Positions 53,586 to 61,478 of a stretch of DNA of 64,000 nucleotides are shown piece by piece (position 1 is the first letter of the stretch; each line of letters opens with the position of its first letter). Made by a program: the position numbers and the translations under genes. The notes below the pieces were generated by a model that worked only from the letters and a program-made list of their open reading frames with translations, had not been told where the DNA came from and ran no database searches. Origin of the DNA: Mycobacterium sp. OTB74 (GTDB taxonomy: Bacteria; Actinomycetota; Actinomycetes; Mycobacteriales; Mycobacteriaceae). The stretch is taken from assembly GCF_029892685.1 (NCBI RefSeq), contig NZ_JARXVD010000022.1, positions 52,496 through 116,495 of the forward strand. The letters are read 5' to 3'.

Positions 53586-54064
53586 TCGTCACCACCTCGC
53601 AGGACGCCGAGCCGGTCGGCGGTTGCGCGCACCCGCTCGGCGGCGGTGGCCGCCAGGTGGGTCAGGTCAGCCTCTGCGCTCGTCGCTGCCGATGCCGTGA
53701 GCGCGGCGCCGAACGATTCGCATTGCCGCCGAAGCGATTCCGCGACCAGCACCGTGGCATACGAGCGGGCTGACTCCGGTGCCGATCCTGCCGTGACCGC
53801 ACTGTTGAGCCAGGTAGCCAGCCGACGGTCGTACCGGCCGAGGTACCGCAGCTCGCCGGCCACCAGCACCGGGTCGGCTACCACGTCGCGCCGAGCGAGG
53901 TCGCAGCACGCCGAGAACACAACAGCCTCGGGGCCGCCCGCATCGTCGAAATCGTCCGCTGTCACCAGCTCGACCAGCGCCGTCACAACGGGCACCGGAG
54001 CGTATAACAGGGCACCGATAAACGCGGTAGCTGTGTCGGGTTGAACTCCAACGGGACGCGTCAT
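53582..54064 (-). CDS. putative replication accessory protein (DnaB N-terminal-like)
   Basis: The ATG at 54064 gives 160 aa. The start TATAFIGALLYAPVPVVTALVELVTADDF and the following helices resemble the N-terminal primase-interacting domain of DnaB-type helicases, with no ATPase core. It is translationally coupled on both sides. A role as a partner of the downstream D5-type helicase is inferred from fold and position. Confidence 0.68.
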   Translation of the reverse strand: MTRPVGVQPDTATAFIGALLYAPVPVVTALVELVTADDFDDAGGPEAVVFSACCDLARRDVVADPVLVAGELRYLGRYDRRLATWLNSAVTAGSAPESARSYATVLVAESLRRQCESFGAALTASAATSAEADLTHLAATAAERVRATADRLGVLRGGDE

Positions 54065-54333
54065 TAGCGCACCGCCTTCGCCGCACATTTCGGCCCGATG
54101 TGGGCTCCGACCGACCTCTCAGTAGACAGCGCATGCCCGCAGACGTTGCAGGGCACCGTAATTCGGTATCCGAGCGCCCACAGCTCATTGAGTAGCCGCT
54201 GTTCGTGACGCTCGTCGGCGGCCGGTGCAGCGTAGCCGTCTTCGGGCCGGTAAGCGGTAGAATCAGTCTCACTGGTGATGCTGTTGCGGAAGGCCCGGTG
54301 CTGTGGCGGTGCCGGGCTTTTTCGTTGGGTCAT
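54064..54333 (-). CDS. small zinc-finger phage protein (DUF6011-like)
   Basis: The 89-aa product has a C-terminal metal motif VPCNVCGHALSTERSVGAHIGPKC, the C-x2-C...GIGPxC-like pattern common in mycobacteriophage proteins. The N-terminal half is polar. It overlaps neighbouring genes by 1-4 bp in the replication operon. Confidence 0.7.
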   Translation of the reverse strand: MTQRKSPAPPQHRAFRNSITSETDSTAYRPEDGYAAPAADERHEQRLLNELWALGYRITVPCNVCGHALSTERSVGAHIGPKCAAKAVR

Positions 54334-54533
54334 GCGGCACCGCCGAAGGGCTGCATAGCGGCGTCAATCTCGTTGAGGTCAAGCCGGACGAGGCGGCGAC
54401 CGTTGCGATATCCCGTAAGGCGCCCGTCGGCGATCATCTGGCGCACGGTTCGTTCGGTGACGCCCAAATACTTGGCCGCTTCGGCGAGCTTCACGTAGCG
54501 CCGTCGGGTTTGTGATTCGTGAACAGCAGGCAA
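54330..54533 (-). CDS. excisionase / AlpA-type HTH protein
   Basis: The domain KLAEAAKYLGVTERTVRQMI followed by ADGRLTGYRNGRRLVRLD is a complete excisionase-type winged HTH, close to what I recall of phiRv2 Rv2657c. The start is uncertain: TTG at 54533 has a GGGAG ribosome site 7 bp upstream and gives 67 aa; the frame stays open to 54746. It opens the minus-strand operon and lies near the integrase, suiting control of integration direction. Confidence 0.8.
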   Translation of the reverse strand: MPAVHESQTRRRYVKLAEAAKYLGVTERTVRQMIADGRLTGYRNGRRLVRLDLNEIDAAMQPFGGAA

Positions 54534-54781
54534 GACAGTCTCCCAGAAAGCAAGATGCGGAGAGCGTGAGCGCAATTCGCTGGCCCCTCCGCAATCAGGG
54601 CTTCGCGATGCTGCTCGACGTCTCTCCGCCTGGAAGACTGAGGCCACCTGAGCCTCCGCCGTTTTCGCCGTTTGGGAGCCTTTACCGCCTGGGCTCAGGT
54701 CTCCTACTTTGGCTAGCCACCACAGAATAGACAAAGCTTCCGTCAAACGTCGGTTCGCTCACTTTGGGCGTGTCGCCGGGG

Positions 54782-55951
54782 TCAGCCGTCCTCTGCCATC
54801 TTGCTTAACTGCCTTGCAATTTCGCGGTCTCGGCCTTGCGCGGCCCACTGATAGCGCATCGCGGCGGCCGGGGAGCTGTGCCCCAGTCTCGCCATCAACT
54901 CGGCCAGCGTCGCACCCGATTGCGCAGCCAGGACAGCACCCGAATGGCGAAGGTCGTGGAACCGTAAATCCTTGCGCTTAGCCACTTCTCGCGCCTGGTA
55001 GAAGTGGCGGTTGAATGCAGACGGTTGAAGGTGTGCGTTCTCGTCAGTGAATGCCGGGAACAACAGCTCATCGCGGCCCTTGCCGACATGCCGGCCCAGG
55101 TGCTCCTCGAGCATCGGCACTAAATGCGGCGGCACGTGAACATCGCGGATGCCGGCATCGGATTTCGGCGACCCGACGTGGTACGTCCCGCCGACACGGA
55201 CAGCCTGCCGCGTGATGTGCACAATCGCGCCACCGTCGTCGGCGAACTCGATGTCGCGGCGGCGCAGCTCGACCAGCTCACCGAACCGAAGCGCGCACCA
55301 GGCCGCCAGAGCGATCATCGGCCGCAGCCGCGGCGGCTCCATCGCGCTGATCAGAACCCGCAGCTCGTCGAGGCTCGCGGGCTTCGTTCTGGACGCTCGG
55401 CGTGCAACGCTCGCGCCGGTGATTTTGCAGGGGTTGGCCGCGATGATGTCTTGCCGCACAGCTTCATTCAGGATGGTCCGCAGCAGCGAATAGCAGTGCG
55501 CTCGCATCGCATCCTTGCCGGGCAATAGCTTTGCGTACCAAATGCGTACAGCTTCCGCGCTGATGACATCGAGGCGCGAATCGCCGAACTGCGGCACGAG
55601 GTAGGTATCCAGAATCATCGCGTAATGGGCACGGGTGCGGGGGCGGATGGGCTTGCCGCGCACCATGCGCGTATCGAGAAAGTCGGCTGAGTAGTCACGG
55701 AATGTCGGCACCGGCTCGCTGTCATTGTCGGCGTACGGACTCCATAGGCCGCGGTCAATCTCGCGGCGTCGGTCGGTCAGCCATGCTTCGGCGTCGATCT
55801 TGTAGGCGAAGGTGCGTGGGGCCTTGTGGATGGCGCCGTCGGGGCCGGTGTAGTTGGCCTGCCATCGGCCTGTGCGGCCGGGCACCTTGGTGGGCAATTG
55901 GCGAATGCTGCCGAAGCTGCGCTTACCCTTGCCGGCCATTGCAGTACCCAT
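54782..55951 (-). CDS. int: tyrosine recombinase/integrase
   Basis: The 389-aa protein has an arm-binding/SAM-like N-terminal region (about 70-180) and the catalytic domain with Arg in WCALRFGELVELRRRD, HxxR in RFHDLRHSGAVLA, GHSSPAAAMRY carrying the second His and the nucleophile Tyr. It lies 143 bp from attR, the usual position. An ATG four codons downstream (MAGKGKRSFG) is the alternative start. It integrates the element into the 3' end of tRNA-Val(GAC). Confidence 0.95.
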   Translation of the reverse strand: MGTAMAGKGKRSFGSIRQLPTKVPGRTGRWQANYTGPDGAIHKAPRTFAYKIDAEAWLTDRRREIDRGLWSPYADNDSEPVPTFRDYSADFLDTRMVRGKPIRPRTRAHYAMILDTYLVPQFGDSRLDVISAEAVRIWYAKLLPGKDAMRAHCYSLLRTILNEAVRQDIIAANPCKITGASVARRASRTKPASLDELRVLISAMEPPRLRPMIALAAWCALRFGELVELRRRDIEFADDGGAIVHITRQAVRVGGTYHVGSPKSDAGIRDVHVPPHLVPMLEEHLGRHVGKGRDELLFPAFTDENAHLQPSAFNRHFYQAREVAKRKDLRFHDLRHSGAVLAAQSGATLAELMARLGHSSPAAAMRYQWAAQGRDREIARQLSKMAEDG

Positions 55952-56094
55952 CGTTTGCGGAATATTTGCAGAATGAATCTACCCTGTGTTCCGCTTGGCT
56001 CCGCTTAACGCGTGTGGTACTTTCGGCTGTGTTGCCTGGTAGATGAGAGTTTTTCCAGGTGAACGCCTGAACTGCCGGACCGTGGGGATAGATA

Positions 56095-56121
56095 GTTCAA
56101 TCCCAGTATCGCGCACCACGT
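56095..56121 (+). other. attR core
   Basis: Exact copy of the 27-bp sequence at 44975-45001, here without the rest of a tRNA. It marks the right end of the element; the bases after 56121 are the displaced downstream flank or the start of an older element. Confidence 0.92.
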
Positions 56122-56222
56122 TTGACCTGCGGTTTCTCGCTAGAACACCTGGTCACATGCCAGATACGTGCCAAACGATGTAGGCGCCTCCGATCGCGAT
56201 TCGCGTGACGAGAGGAACTGCC

Positions 56223-56567
56223 ATGGTCACCGACTCCCCCACCACACCCGCAGTCGCACTACCCCTCGGCGCTGAGTTCGCCGGCGATTGGGAACACGAC
56301 GATCCCGGTATCTCGGACGTCCAAATCCGCCATATCACGTCACCAGAGCTGCGCATCACCGACAGCCCAGTAACCGTCTTGGTCAGTGCCATTCAGCGAG
56401 AAGACGGCGCCATGATCGACGCGGCTATGTGCATCAACTTGGGTGACCACTCGCTGAACGCGGCGCAGTGCCGAGAGTTGGCCGCCCACCTTCTGGTGTT
56501 GGCGCCGCTGCTGGATGCCTGGAGCCAGGGCGCGATCGATGGCGAGGAAGCAGAATCAGGCTCATGA
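56223..56567 (+). CDS. small acidic protein, paralogue of the gene at 45695
   Basis: The 114-aa product (ATG at 56223) aligns along its length with the 45695 gene inside the element: TPAVALPLGAE, GDWEHDDPG, VSAIQREDG, then LNAAQCRELAAHLLVLAPLLD. It lies 101 bp beyond attR, so it is outside the current element. Its stop overlaps the next gene by 4 bp (ATGA). Function unknown; the pair suggests a second, older element of the same family. Confidence 0.72.
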   Translation: MVTDSPTTPAVALPLGAEFAGDWEHDDPGISDVQIRHITSPELRITDSPVTVLVSAIQREDGAMIDAAMCINLGDHSLNAAQCRELAAHLLVLAPLLDAWSQGAIDGEEAESGS

Positions 56568-56830
56568 CCAACGAGGGCGCGGGAGACCTCCCGCAGATTC
56601 ACGTGGACTTCAATCCCGAGCATTCAGGGATACAGTTCGATGACAACGGCACTCCCATTTTGGCTTACCGAAGCGGGTGCACGACGAAAGCCCGAGACCA
56701 GCACGGGAGGCCAATCCCAGACGGTTGGGTGCTGCACACGGCCGACAGCGACGAGTACATCGTCGGCAATTACGACCTGACCGACGTCGATCGGGCAGTC
56801 GAAGCCGCACGTCTCCACCTCGCCCGCTGA
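56564..56830 (+). CDS. small hypothetical protein coupled to the 56223 gene
   Basis: The 88-aa product starts in the ATGA overlap. It is a small acidic protein (LPQIHVDFNPEHSGIQFDDNG, GWVLHTADSDEYIVGNYDLTD) with no cysteines except one and no recognised domain. The translational coupling and codon use support a real gene. Confidence 0.65.
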   Translation: MTNEGAGDLPQIHVDFNPEHSGIQFDDNGTPILAYRSGCTTKARDQHGRPIPDGWVLHTADSDEYIVGNYDLTDVDRAVEAARLHLAR

Positions 56831-56888
56831 GCGCGGTTCCCGGTTCCCGGGCAGTGGGTTGGGAACCGGGAACCGGGCGTAAACGGGA

Positions 56889-56959
56889 ATCGCGCACCAC
56901 GGCCGGGCCGCGCGGGTGGGCCAACGAGGTTATTTCGCCGATCCGGCCGTGGTGCGCGA
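56889..56959. repeat. att-like core and 17-bp inverted repeat at the NACHT 3' end
   Basis: ATCGCGCACCACG at 56889-56901 is identical to 13 bp of the att core (tRNA 3' end with CCA). The larger TCGCGCACCACGGCCGG (56890-56906) is repeated in inverse at 56943-56959, so the last NACHT codons (SRTTAGS) are written in att-like sequence. It may be an old attachment remnant or a terminator hairpin for both flanking genes. Confidence 0.6.
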
Positions 56960-59131
56960 CTGTGTTGCGATTGAATCTGTTTGCGGTCGCTGATCTGGCG
57001 GTGGACCGCAGAGCCACTGCTGGTAGGTGTCGTGGCGGAATTGGTATGCGATACCAGTCACGCGCAGGAGTCCGGTCTCTCGGGCCCATTCCAGAAGTCG
57101 GGCGGGTCGGCGCGGGAACTTGCCGGTGAAGCCGAATAGGAGCGAGGCGATCGCGTACCGCCCGCTGGCGACAGCCGACAACGAGGCGAACAGGAGCGCC
57201 AGCAGTAGCCCGATTGCGAGCCCAGCTATTGCCGCCGAAAGCCAGGGATGCCAGTCCTTCAGCAGGGCGATTACAGACGGGTGGAAGTCTATGGAGTGGA
57301 AGCCCACAATCTTTCCGTCAGGCCCATATTCAAGGACTGCTCTGCGGTACAGGTAGTCGTCCTTCAAATACCTGTAAAGCATGAAGGCCGTCATGAACGT
57401 TGCAAAGACCGCGAGCCAGACGAGCCCGCCTATGAGCGCGGACACAAGGTCGTCGTGGATTACTCGGTCTGCGTCTTGTCCGAGCGCAAGACGCTCTTCC
57501 GAGGTCGTTTCGAGCCCGCGTACAAGTCCGAATACAAGCGCCACCGCGAACGACAACGCAAGAAACCACGCCAACACCGCTGTGTCGATGCTGCCGTCCC
57601 CCCGAAAGCACAACGCCAACGCCACGACGGCGGCCAGGAGTCCGACCGTGAGCCCACGCTTGAGGCCTCTGCGCCATCTCGATCGGCCGGGAACGCGCCA
57701 TGCAAAGCGTCTTGGAACTCCGTTACCGCGCCAAGCAAAGCGTCTGGCAGTTCTGGAACGCTGTAGCCCAATGTCGGCTCGGACGGCCGCGAGCCCGTAC
57801 CACAGGCCGGTCACGACACCGGCCACAGCACCAATCCCGAGGCCGAACCAGATCGCGAGCATCACATGCCCGGTATGTCGCGCGACCACCATCGAAACCA
57901 CTACCGCGACTCCGGTCGCCAACCATGTGAGCCCGCCGAGGACGGCGTGCAGGGCGCGGCACGTGCGCGTTCCGGCTAGCTGCCAGATTTGGTCGAGCGC
58001 GATCTGACTGCCACCGGAGTGCTCAGTGCGCCGCTGTTCGAGTTGTTGGGCCAGTGCGCGCAACCACCGTTCGACATGTTCCTCGGTGTAATCGCGGGTG
58101 CGCCCTGTGTCCGATGTGGCGTCAACAGCAGCCGGGATCAGGGACGCGAAGAGTAGTTCGCGGATGTCGGCGGTATCGCGGCACGCCCCCAACTCGACGG
58201 CCGTCTTGGACCCGCCGCGCCCTAGGGCCGTGGCGGCCAGGCTGAGCAGCCACGGTGTACGCAAGGCAGTGGCCAGGACCCCGCTGGGTGCTTGATCAAG
58301 CTGATCAGTGACCGGAGCCCAGACCGCCTCGGCGATGCCGAGCCCCTCGCGATATCGCTCAAGATGGAAGTAGATGTCCTCTGCCGAAAAAGGCTGCAGC
58401 GTCACAGTTATCGCATAGTGCAGACCGGCAGCGGGGCGAAGTTCGCAGATCGCTGCGTAGACCCTGCTGCGGCAGGCGACCACGACCGCCCTGCTTCGCC
58501 ACGGCGATCTATTGAGGCGCTCTAATGCCGCGCCGGCCAGCACTGGTTTGGTGTCGGGTGCGTCCATTTCGTCAAGGCCGTCGAGGACAGGAAGGATGCG
58601 GTCGGTGTCGACCATTGCGCGGGCTACCCGCGGGTTCAGCCCATAATTGATGGCCAATTGGTTGGCCAGCCACCTCGTCAAATCGGCGCTGCCGTCCCAG
58701 CCGGCCGCATTGACGCGGACCGGCACCGGTTCGTTGGCGCGCACAGATTCTGTCAGCGTTTTGCGGTGATCCAACTGGTCGAGCACGAAGTGAACAAGCG
58801 TAACGGTCTTCCCGGCACCCGGCTCCCCTTGTACGACCAGCCGCCGTGAATCTTGTCGCCGGTAATACGGGCCGATGTCGGCGAGTGTGCCGGCTTCGTC
58901 GCTTGCTGCCAACCACGATCGGGCCTCGGCCCGAAATTCAAGATCGTCGATAACCATGTTCCGGCCGCCGCCGAGCTGCTCACTAAGGACCGTTTCCTGG
59001 TCCCATACCGCGAGCGCAAGCTTGTCGGCATTGGCGTTCAGCGCCGTTTCTGAGATGTCGGGCCGCGCCTCGCGCCAGAGCCGCTTGGCGAGACCTGCTG
59101 CGAGCTTGTGAAGCAGCTCAACGCCGATCAC
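56930..59131 (-). CDS. NACHT-type NTPase with C-terminal multi-helix membrane domain
   Basis: The 733-aa protein has a short helical N-terminus (1-60), a STAND/NACHT NTPase with Walker A GEPGAGKT (102-109), extended Walker B ILPVLDGLDEMD (179-190), the VVVACRSRVY sensor strand and a winged-helix region to about 390. About six hydrophobic helices follow (near 396-416, 421-449, 494-510, 517-539, 562-585, 630-655) and a last small motif (LLRVTGIAYQFRHDTYQQWL). Bacterial NACHT proteins include antiphage sensors; here the membrane domain would be the effector. It lies between gene families shared with the satellite, as cargo. Confidence 0.85.
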   Translation of the reverse strand: MIGVELLHKLAAGLAKRLWREARPDISETALNANADKLALAVWDQETVLSEQLGGGRNMVIDDLEFRAEARSWLAASDEAGTLADIGPYYRRQDSRRLVVQGEPGAGKTVTLVHFVLDQLDHRKTLTESVRANEPVPVRVNAAGWDGSADLTRWLANQLAINYGLNPRVARAMVDTDRILPVLDGLDEMDAPDTKPVLAGAALERLNRSPWRSRAVVVACRSRVYAAICELRPAAGLHYAITVTLQPFSAEDIYFHLERYREGLGIAEAVWAPVTDQLDQAPSGVLATALRTPWLLSLAATALGRGGSKTAVELGACRDTADIRELLFASLIPAAVDATSDTGRTRDYTEEHVERWLRALAQQLEQRRTEHSGGSQIALDQIWQLAGTRTCRALHAVLGGLTWLATGVAVVVSMVVARHTGHVMLAIWFGLGIGAVAGVVTGLWYGLAAVRADIGLQRSRTARRFAWRGNGVPRRFAWRVPGRSRWRRGLKRGLTVGLLAAVVALALCFRGDGSIDTAVLAWFLALSFAVALVFGLVRGLETTSEERLALGQDADRVIHDDLVSALIGGLVWLAVFATFMTAFMLYRYLKDDYLYRRAVLEYGPDGKIVGFHSIDFHPSVIALLKDWHPWLSAAIAGLAIGLLLALLFASLSAVASGRYAIASLLFGFTGKFPRRPARLLEWARETGLLRVTGIAYQFRHDTYQQWLCGPPPDQRPQTDSIATQSRTTAGSAK

Positions 59132-59254
59132 AAGCTTTCAGCCTTCCACCGGCCCGGCCGCTGCGTGGCCTGGTTGAACACACGGGCGCCCCAGCGAGCG
59201 TCGGTATCCGCGCGGTTCATGCCCGCCACGATCACAGCAGATGGGCTCAACCGT

Positions 59255-59272
59255 CACGAGTAGCGCGCTACT
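59255..59272. repeat. palindromic element related to 46489-46506
   Basis: CACGAGTAGCGCGCTACT matches 14 of 18 bases of the satellite copy and keeps the outer palindrome AGTAG...CTACT. It lies between the NACHT start and the 59411 gene. Around it, 59273-59410 is AT-rich, with several TCTCA/TGAGA and TGTGACA words and no gene. Confidence 0.5.
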
Positions 59273-59410
59273 CATTTCTTTGTCTCACATCGATGGGCGG
59301 CCCGAAGCATCTCTCGTCGTGTCGCGCTTGCTACGACTACTCCCGCCCATAAATTCTCAAAATCATCTCATTTGTGACATTGCGTGAAATTCAGAATGAG
59401 AATGTGACAC

Positions 59411-59734
59411 CTAGTTTGAGAACTGACAGTCGACCATTTTCAGCACCCACGCCGGCACCCAATGCGCCACGGTCCTGCGTTGCAAGCCGAAGGCAATCGG
59501 ATATGTCACGAGTCCCCACCACTGGCCCTTGACGCAGCGGCCCCAACAGGTGAGCTGACCCTGGACGACCGTGTGCATCTGTAGGCCGCCGGGTTGATAA
59601 TTGTCGCGGTGGTACGGCTGGCGGGGAAACAGCGCAGCTAGGTCGATTTGCACGGTGCGCGGTGGGTCGACGCGACGGAAGCAGTCCTGAGTCGACTGCC
59701 GACCGGTGTCGACGATCGACGGCAAGTCACCCAC
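59411..59734 (-). CDS. small protein, GGLQ family, paralogue of the gene at 46528
   Basis: The 107-aa frame (GTG at 59734) shares the GGLQ motif, spaced tryptophans and W-V-P end with the satellite gene at 46528. The start is uncertain, since conserved sequence begins near VQIDLAALF. As in the satellite, it is divergent from a DTIDREL gene (59788). Function unknown. Confidence 0.6.
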   Translation of the reverse strand: MGDLPSIVDTGRQSTQDCFRRVDPPRTVQIDLAALFPRQPYHRDNYQPGGLQMHTVVQGQLTCWGRCVKGQWWGLVTYPIAFGLQRRTVAHWVPAWVLKMVDCQFSN

Positions 59735-59787
59735 TGTTCGATCATACGTTCGATGGAACCGAACGGGCGCTGGCGCCCAAAGAAGTT

Positions 59788-59967
59788 TTGCGTGACATCG
59801 ACACCATCGACCGCGAACTACGACTGTTGTCGGTAGCCCGTGCCACCCTGCGACAACTCGGCGCCGTCGGGACTACCACCACGGCCGACCGACTGATCGA
59901 TGAACGCCTGAACGCTTGCCGGCGGGAGGGCGGAACCCGACGTGTGCACCTAGGGTCAGGGGCATAG
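59788..59967 (+). CDS. DTIDREL-family small helical protein (intact copy)
   Basis: The 59-aa product starts at TTG 59788, chosen because it aligns with the ATG of the broken copy at 46882 (RDIDTIDREL versus RDLDTIDREL). It is helical, with LLSVARATLRQLGAVGTTTTA and DRLIDERLNA. The frame stays open upstream but would overlap the divergent GGLQ gene. It may form a functional pair with that gene. Confidence 0.6.
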   Translation: MRDIDTIDRELRLLSVARATLRQLGAVGTTTTADRLIDERLNACRREGGTRRVHLGSGA

Positions 59968-60179
59968 GCGAGGCGGAGCCCGCGCCGATCAAGACCTACA
60001 GCCTTGAAGAGGTCGCGGTAATGATCCTGCCGCCCGATATTGGCAACGCCGTTCGTTGGCTCGGTAAACAGATTCGCTCGGGTAGAGCACCGGCGTACAA
60101 GGCTGGCCGCTCGTGGCGGATGACCCAGCAAGATGTCGAGGACTTCATTGCCCGGCCGTCAGACGTGGCTGCAAGGTAA
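59916..60179 (+). CDS. excisionase-like HTH protein
   Basis: The 87-aa frame (TTG start, uncertain) contains a short DNA-binding domain: IKTYSLEEVAVMILPP, WLGKQIRSGRAPAYKAGRSW and MTQQDVEDFIARP, typical of excisionase/MerR-like proteins. It overlaps the preceding gene by 52 bp. An excisionase-type gene outside attR supports a second element in this region. Confidence 0.6.
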   Translation: MPAGGRNPTCAPRVRGIGEAEPAPIKTYSLEEVAVMILPPDIGNAVRWLGKQIRSGRAPAYKAGRSWRMTQQDVEDFIARPSDVAAR

Positions 60180-60241
60180 ACGCCACGTGGCCTAGTACAC
60201 AAAAGGGAACAGGGCGAGCGAAGGCCTTATACACTTCTCGC

Positions 60242-60658
60242 ATGGCGGATGACGATTATGAGCCCCGCTACACACCCGGTAGGAAGTATGTAGGTTGGAG
60301 ACCTGTTTGGGGACTTCCATGGAACCTTATTAGTCACCTCTCAATTGGAACACGGGAAGGTTGGACCGAACAGGAACTCGAGCGACCAGTTGTCCTGTTT
60401 TACGATATTGGGGTTATGTTCGCGGCGCTAGATCGTGAGGGTCCGCCAGTCGCACTGGTGGTTGAACACCTCTCAGAGGGTGACTTTGCCGCCCTATTAG
60501 CCCGTGAAGATTTCAAAAACGTTCCTATCTTTTTTGACGATCCGCACAATCGCTGGCTGCCGAGCAACGTTGACTTGCCTTCGAATGTTTATCGGTACCC
60601 CGAGGGATTCTATCTGGGTCTGCCTAAGTTCAAGCGAGCTGTACTGGACCGTCGATGA
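60242..60658 (+). CDS. unknown protein coupled to the receiver-domain gene
   Basis: The 138-aa product starts at the ATG at 60242; a TATACA-like -10 lies 8 bp upstream and there is no ribosome site, hinting at a leaderless transcript. It is Trp/Pro-rich at the start (YVGWRPVWGLPWNLISHLS) and has an alpha/beta middle (VVLFYDIGVMFAALDREG, VALVVEHLSEGDFAALL). No domain recognised. The DNA is visibly AT-richer than its surroundings, a sign of transfer. Its stop overlaps the next start (ATGA). Confidence 0.68.
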   Translation: MADDDYEPRYTPGRKYVGWRPVWGLPWNLISHLSIGTREGWTEQELERPVVLFYDIGVMFAALDREGPPVALVVEHLSEGDFAALLAREDFKNVPIFFDDPHNRWLPSNVDLPSNVYRYPEGFYLGLPKFKRAVLDRR

Positions 60659-61215
60659 ATAGCAGGGTCTGGCACGCGTGGGTAGTTGATGACAACTTGG
60701 TCGATTCCAAACGAACTAGTAACACCCTGGATGAACTTGGCTTTGAAGTAGTCGCCCTCCATGCAGAGGATGCATTCATCCGCAAGGTCGAGGAGTCTGT
60801 ACGTAGCAAGGATTTCCCCGATCTTGTCGTATTGGACCTGCGGCTTCCGTGGTCGAGTTCTGAGCAGTTAGCAGATGACGCGCTAGCTGACGGACTTCGG
60901 TGCGTGCGCACTCTTCGAAGCAGGCCTGGATTCGCGCATACGGCAGTCTTGATTTACAGTGCATTCGTAAAGCACGAATTGGTCGAAAGTCGGCTACGCG
61001 AATTTAAATTAGCGCACGTAATCGACAAGCGCAATCCGGAGGACTTGACCGTCGTGGTATCCAACTTATTCCCTAATACCCTTCAGACTCCGAAATCACG
61101 TGCAGGAAGGACAGCCCGCTGGGCTGAAGCGCACTTGCTTCGGATCAGCGCAATCGTAGCGGCAGTATCGGGCATTGGTGGGTTCATTCTCTGGGTGTGG
61201 CATCAGTTCCACTGA
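60655..61215 (+). CDS. receiver (REC) domain protein with C-terminal membrane helix
   Basis: The 186-aa protein has a complete response-regulator receiver: acidic pair Asp12-Asp13 (VVDDN), phosphoacceptor Asp61 (VVLDLRLP), Ser102 (IYSAF) and Lys125 (VIDKRN). Instead of a DNA-binding output domain it has a basic linker (about 145-160) and one C-terminal membrane helix (about 163-182). No histidine kinase is nearby. It is coupled by ATGA to the unknown 60242 gene and shares its AT-rich base use. A membrane-tethered receiver could relay a signal to a partner protein. Confidence 0.8.
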   Translation: MNSRVWHAWVVDDNLVDSKRTSNTLDELGFEVVALHAEDAFIRKVEESVRSKDFPDLVVLDLRLPWSSSEQLADDALADGLRCVRTLRSRPGFAHTAVLIYSAFVKHELVESRLREFKLAHVIDKRNPEDLTVVVSNLFPNTLQTPKSRAGRTARWAEAHLLRISAIVAAVSGIGGFILWVWHQFH

Positions 61216-61478
61216 CGCTGGCGGTGGGGCGTTCGACACCCAGGTCACTTTCGAGCTTTTCGACGCGTCGCCGCGCACCGCTTCATGATTGGGTGGCTAC
61301 AAACTGGCCCCTTTGGGACGGAACGCCTAGAGGCTCCAATCTCACCGGGGCGCACCTCGAACACGCCGACCTCTCCAAGGCACATTTGGACACAGGGGTA
61401 AACCTCAGCAACATCGTCTACGACAAGTCAACAACATGGCCTACGGGATTTCAGCCCCCACCTAGCCAGTCCAATTAG
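61197..61478 (+). pseudogene. remnant of a pentapeptide-repeat protein
   Basis: Only the end of the frame is recognisable: SNLTGAHLEHADLSKAHL has the A(D/N)LxxAxL pentapeptide pattern, and YDKSTTWPTGFQPP is the usual tail of such proteins. The preceding 40 residues do not continue the repeat, and the start overlaps the receiver gene. It is probably a truncated gene fragment joined by recombination. Confidence 0.5.

Larger units (their letters stand above)
44975..56121. mobile_element. phiRv2-like integrated satellite/prophage element (11.1 kb)
   Basis: The element is bounded by identical 27-bp repeats, the left one being the 3' end of tRNA-Val(GAC). It holds a tyrosine integrase next to the right end, an excisionase, a D5/P4-type helicase with a candidate origin, zinc-finger and HTH genes, an HNH nuclease and a small terminase subunit, then cargo including a lipoprotein and two other secreted proteins. 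Capsid, protease, portal, large terminase, tail and lysis genes are not seen. From memory, M. tuberculosis phiRv2 also uses a tyrosine integrase at a tRNA-Val gene and has a similar order integrase-excisionase-helicase. Confidence 0.9.

Noticed and set aside
56223..56830. Type II toxin-antitoxin reading of the two coupled small genes
   Set aside because: The ATGA overlap and sizes fit, but neither protein shows a known toxin or antitoxin motif, and the 45695 paralogue stands alone without a partner.
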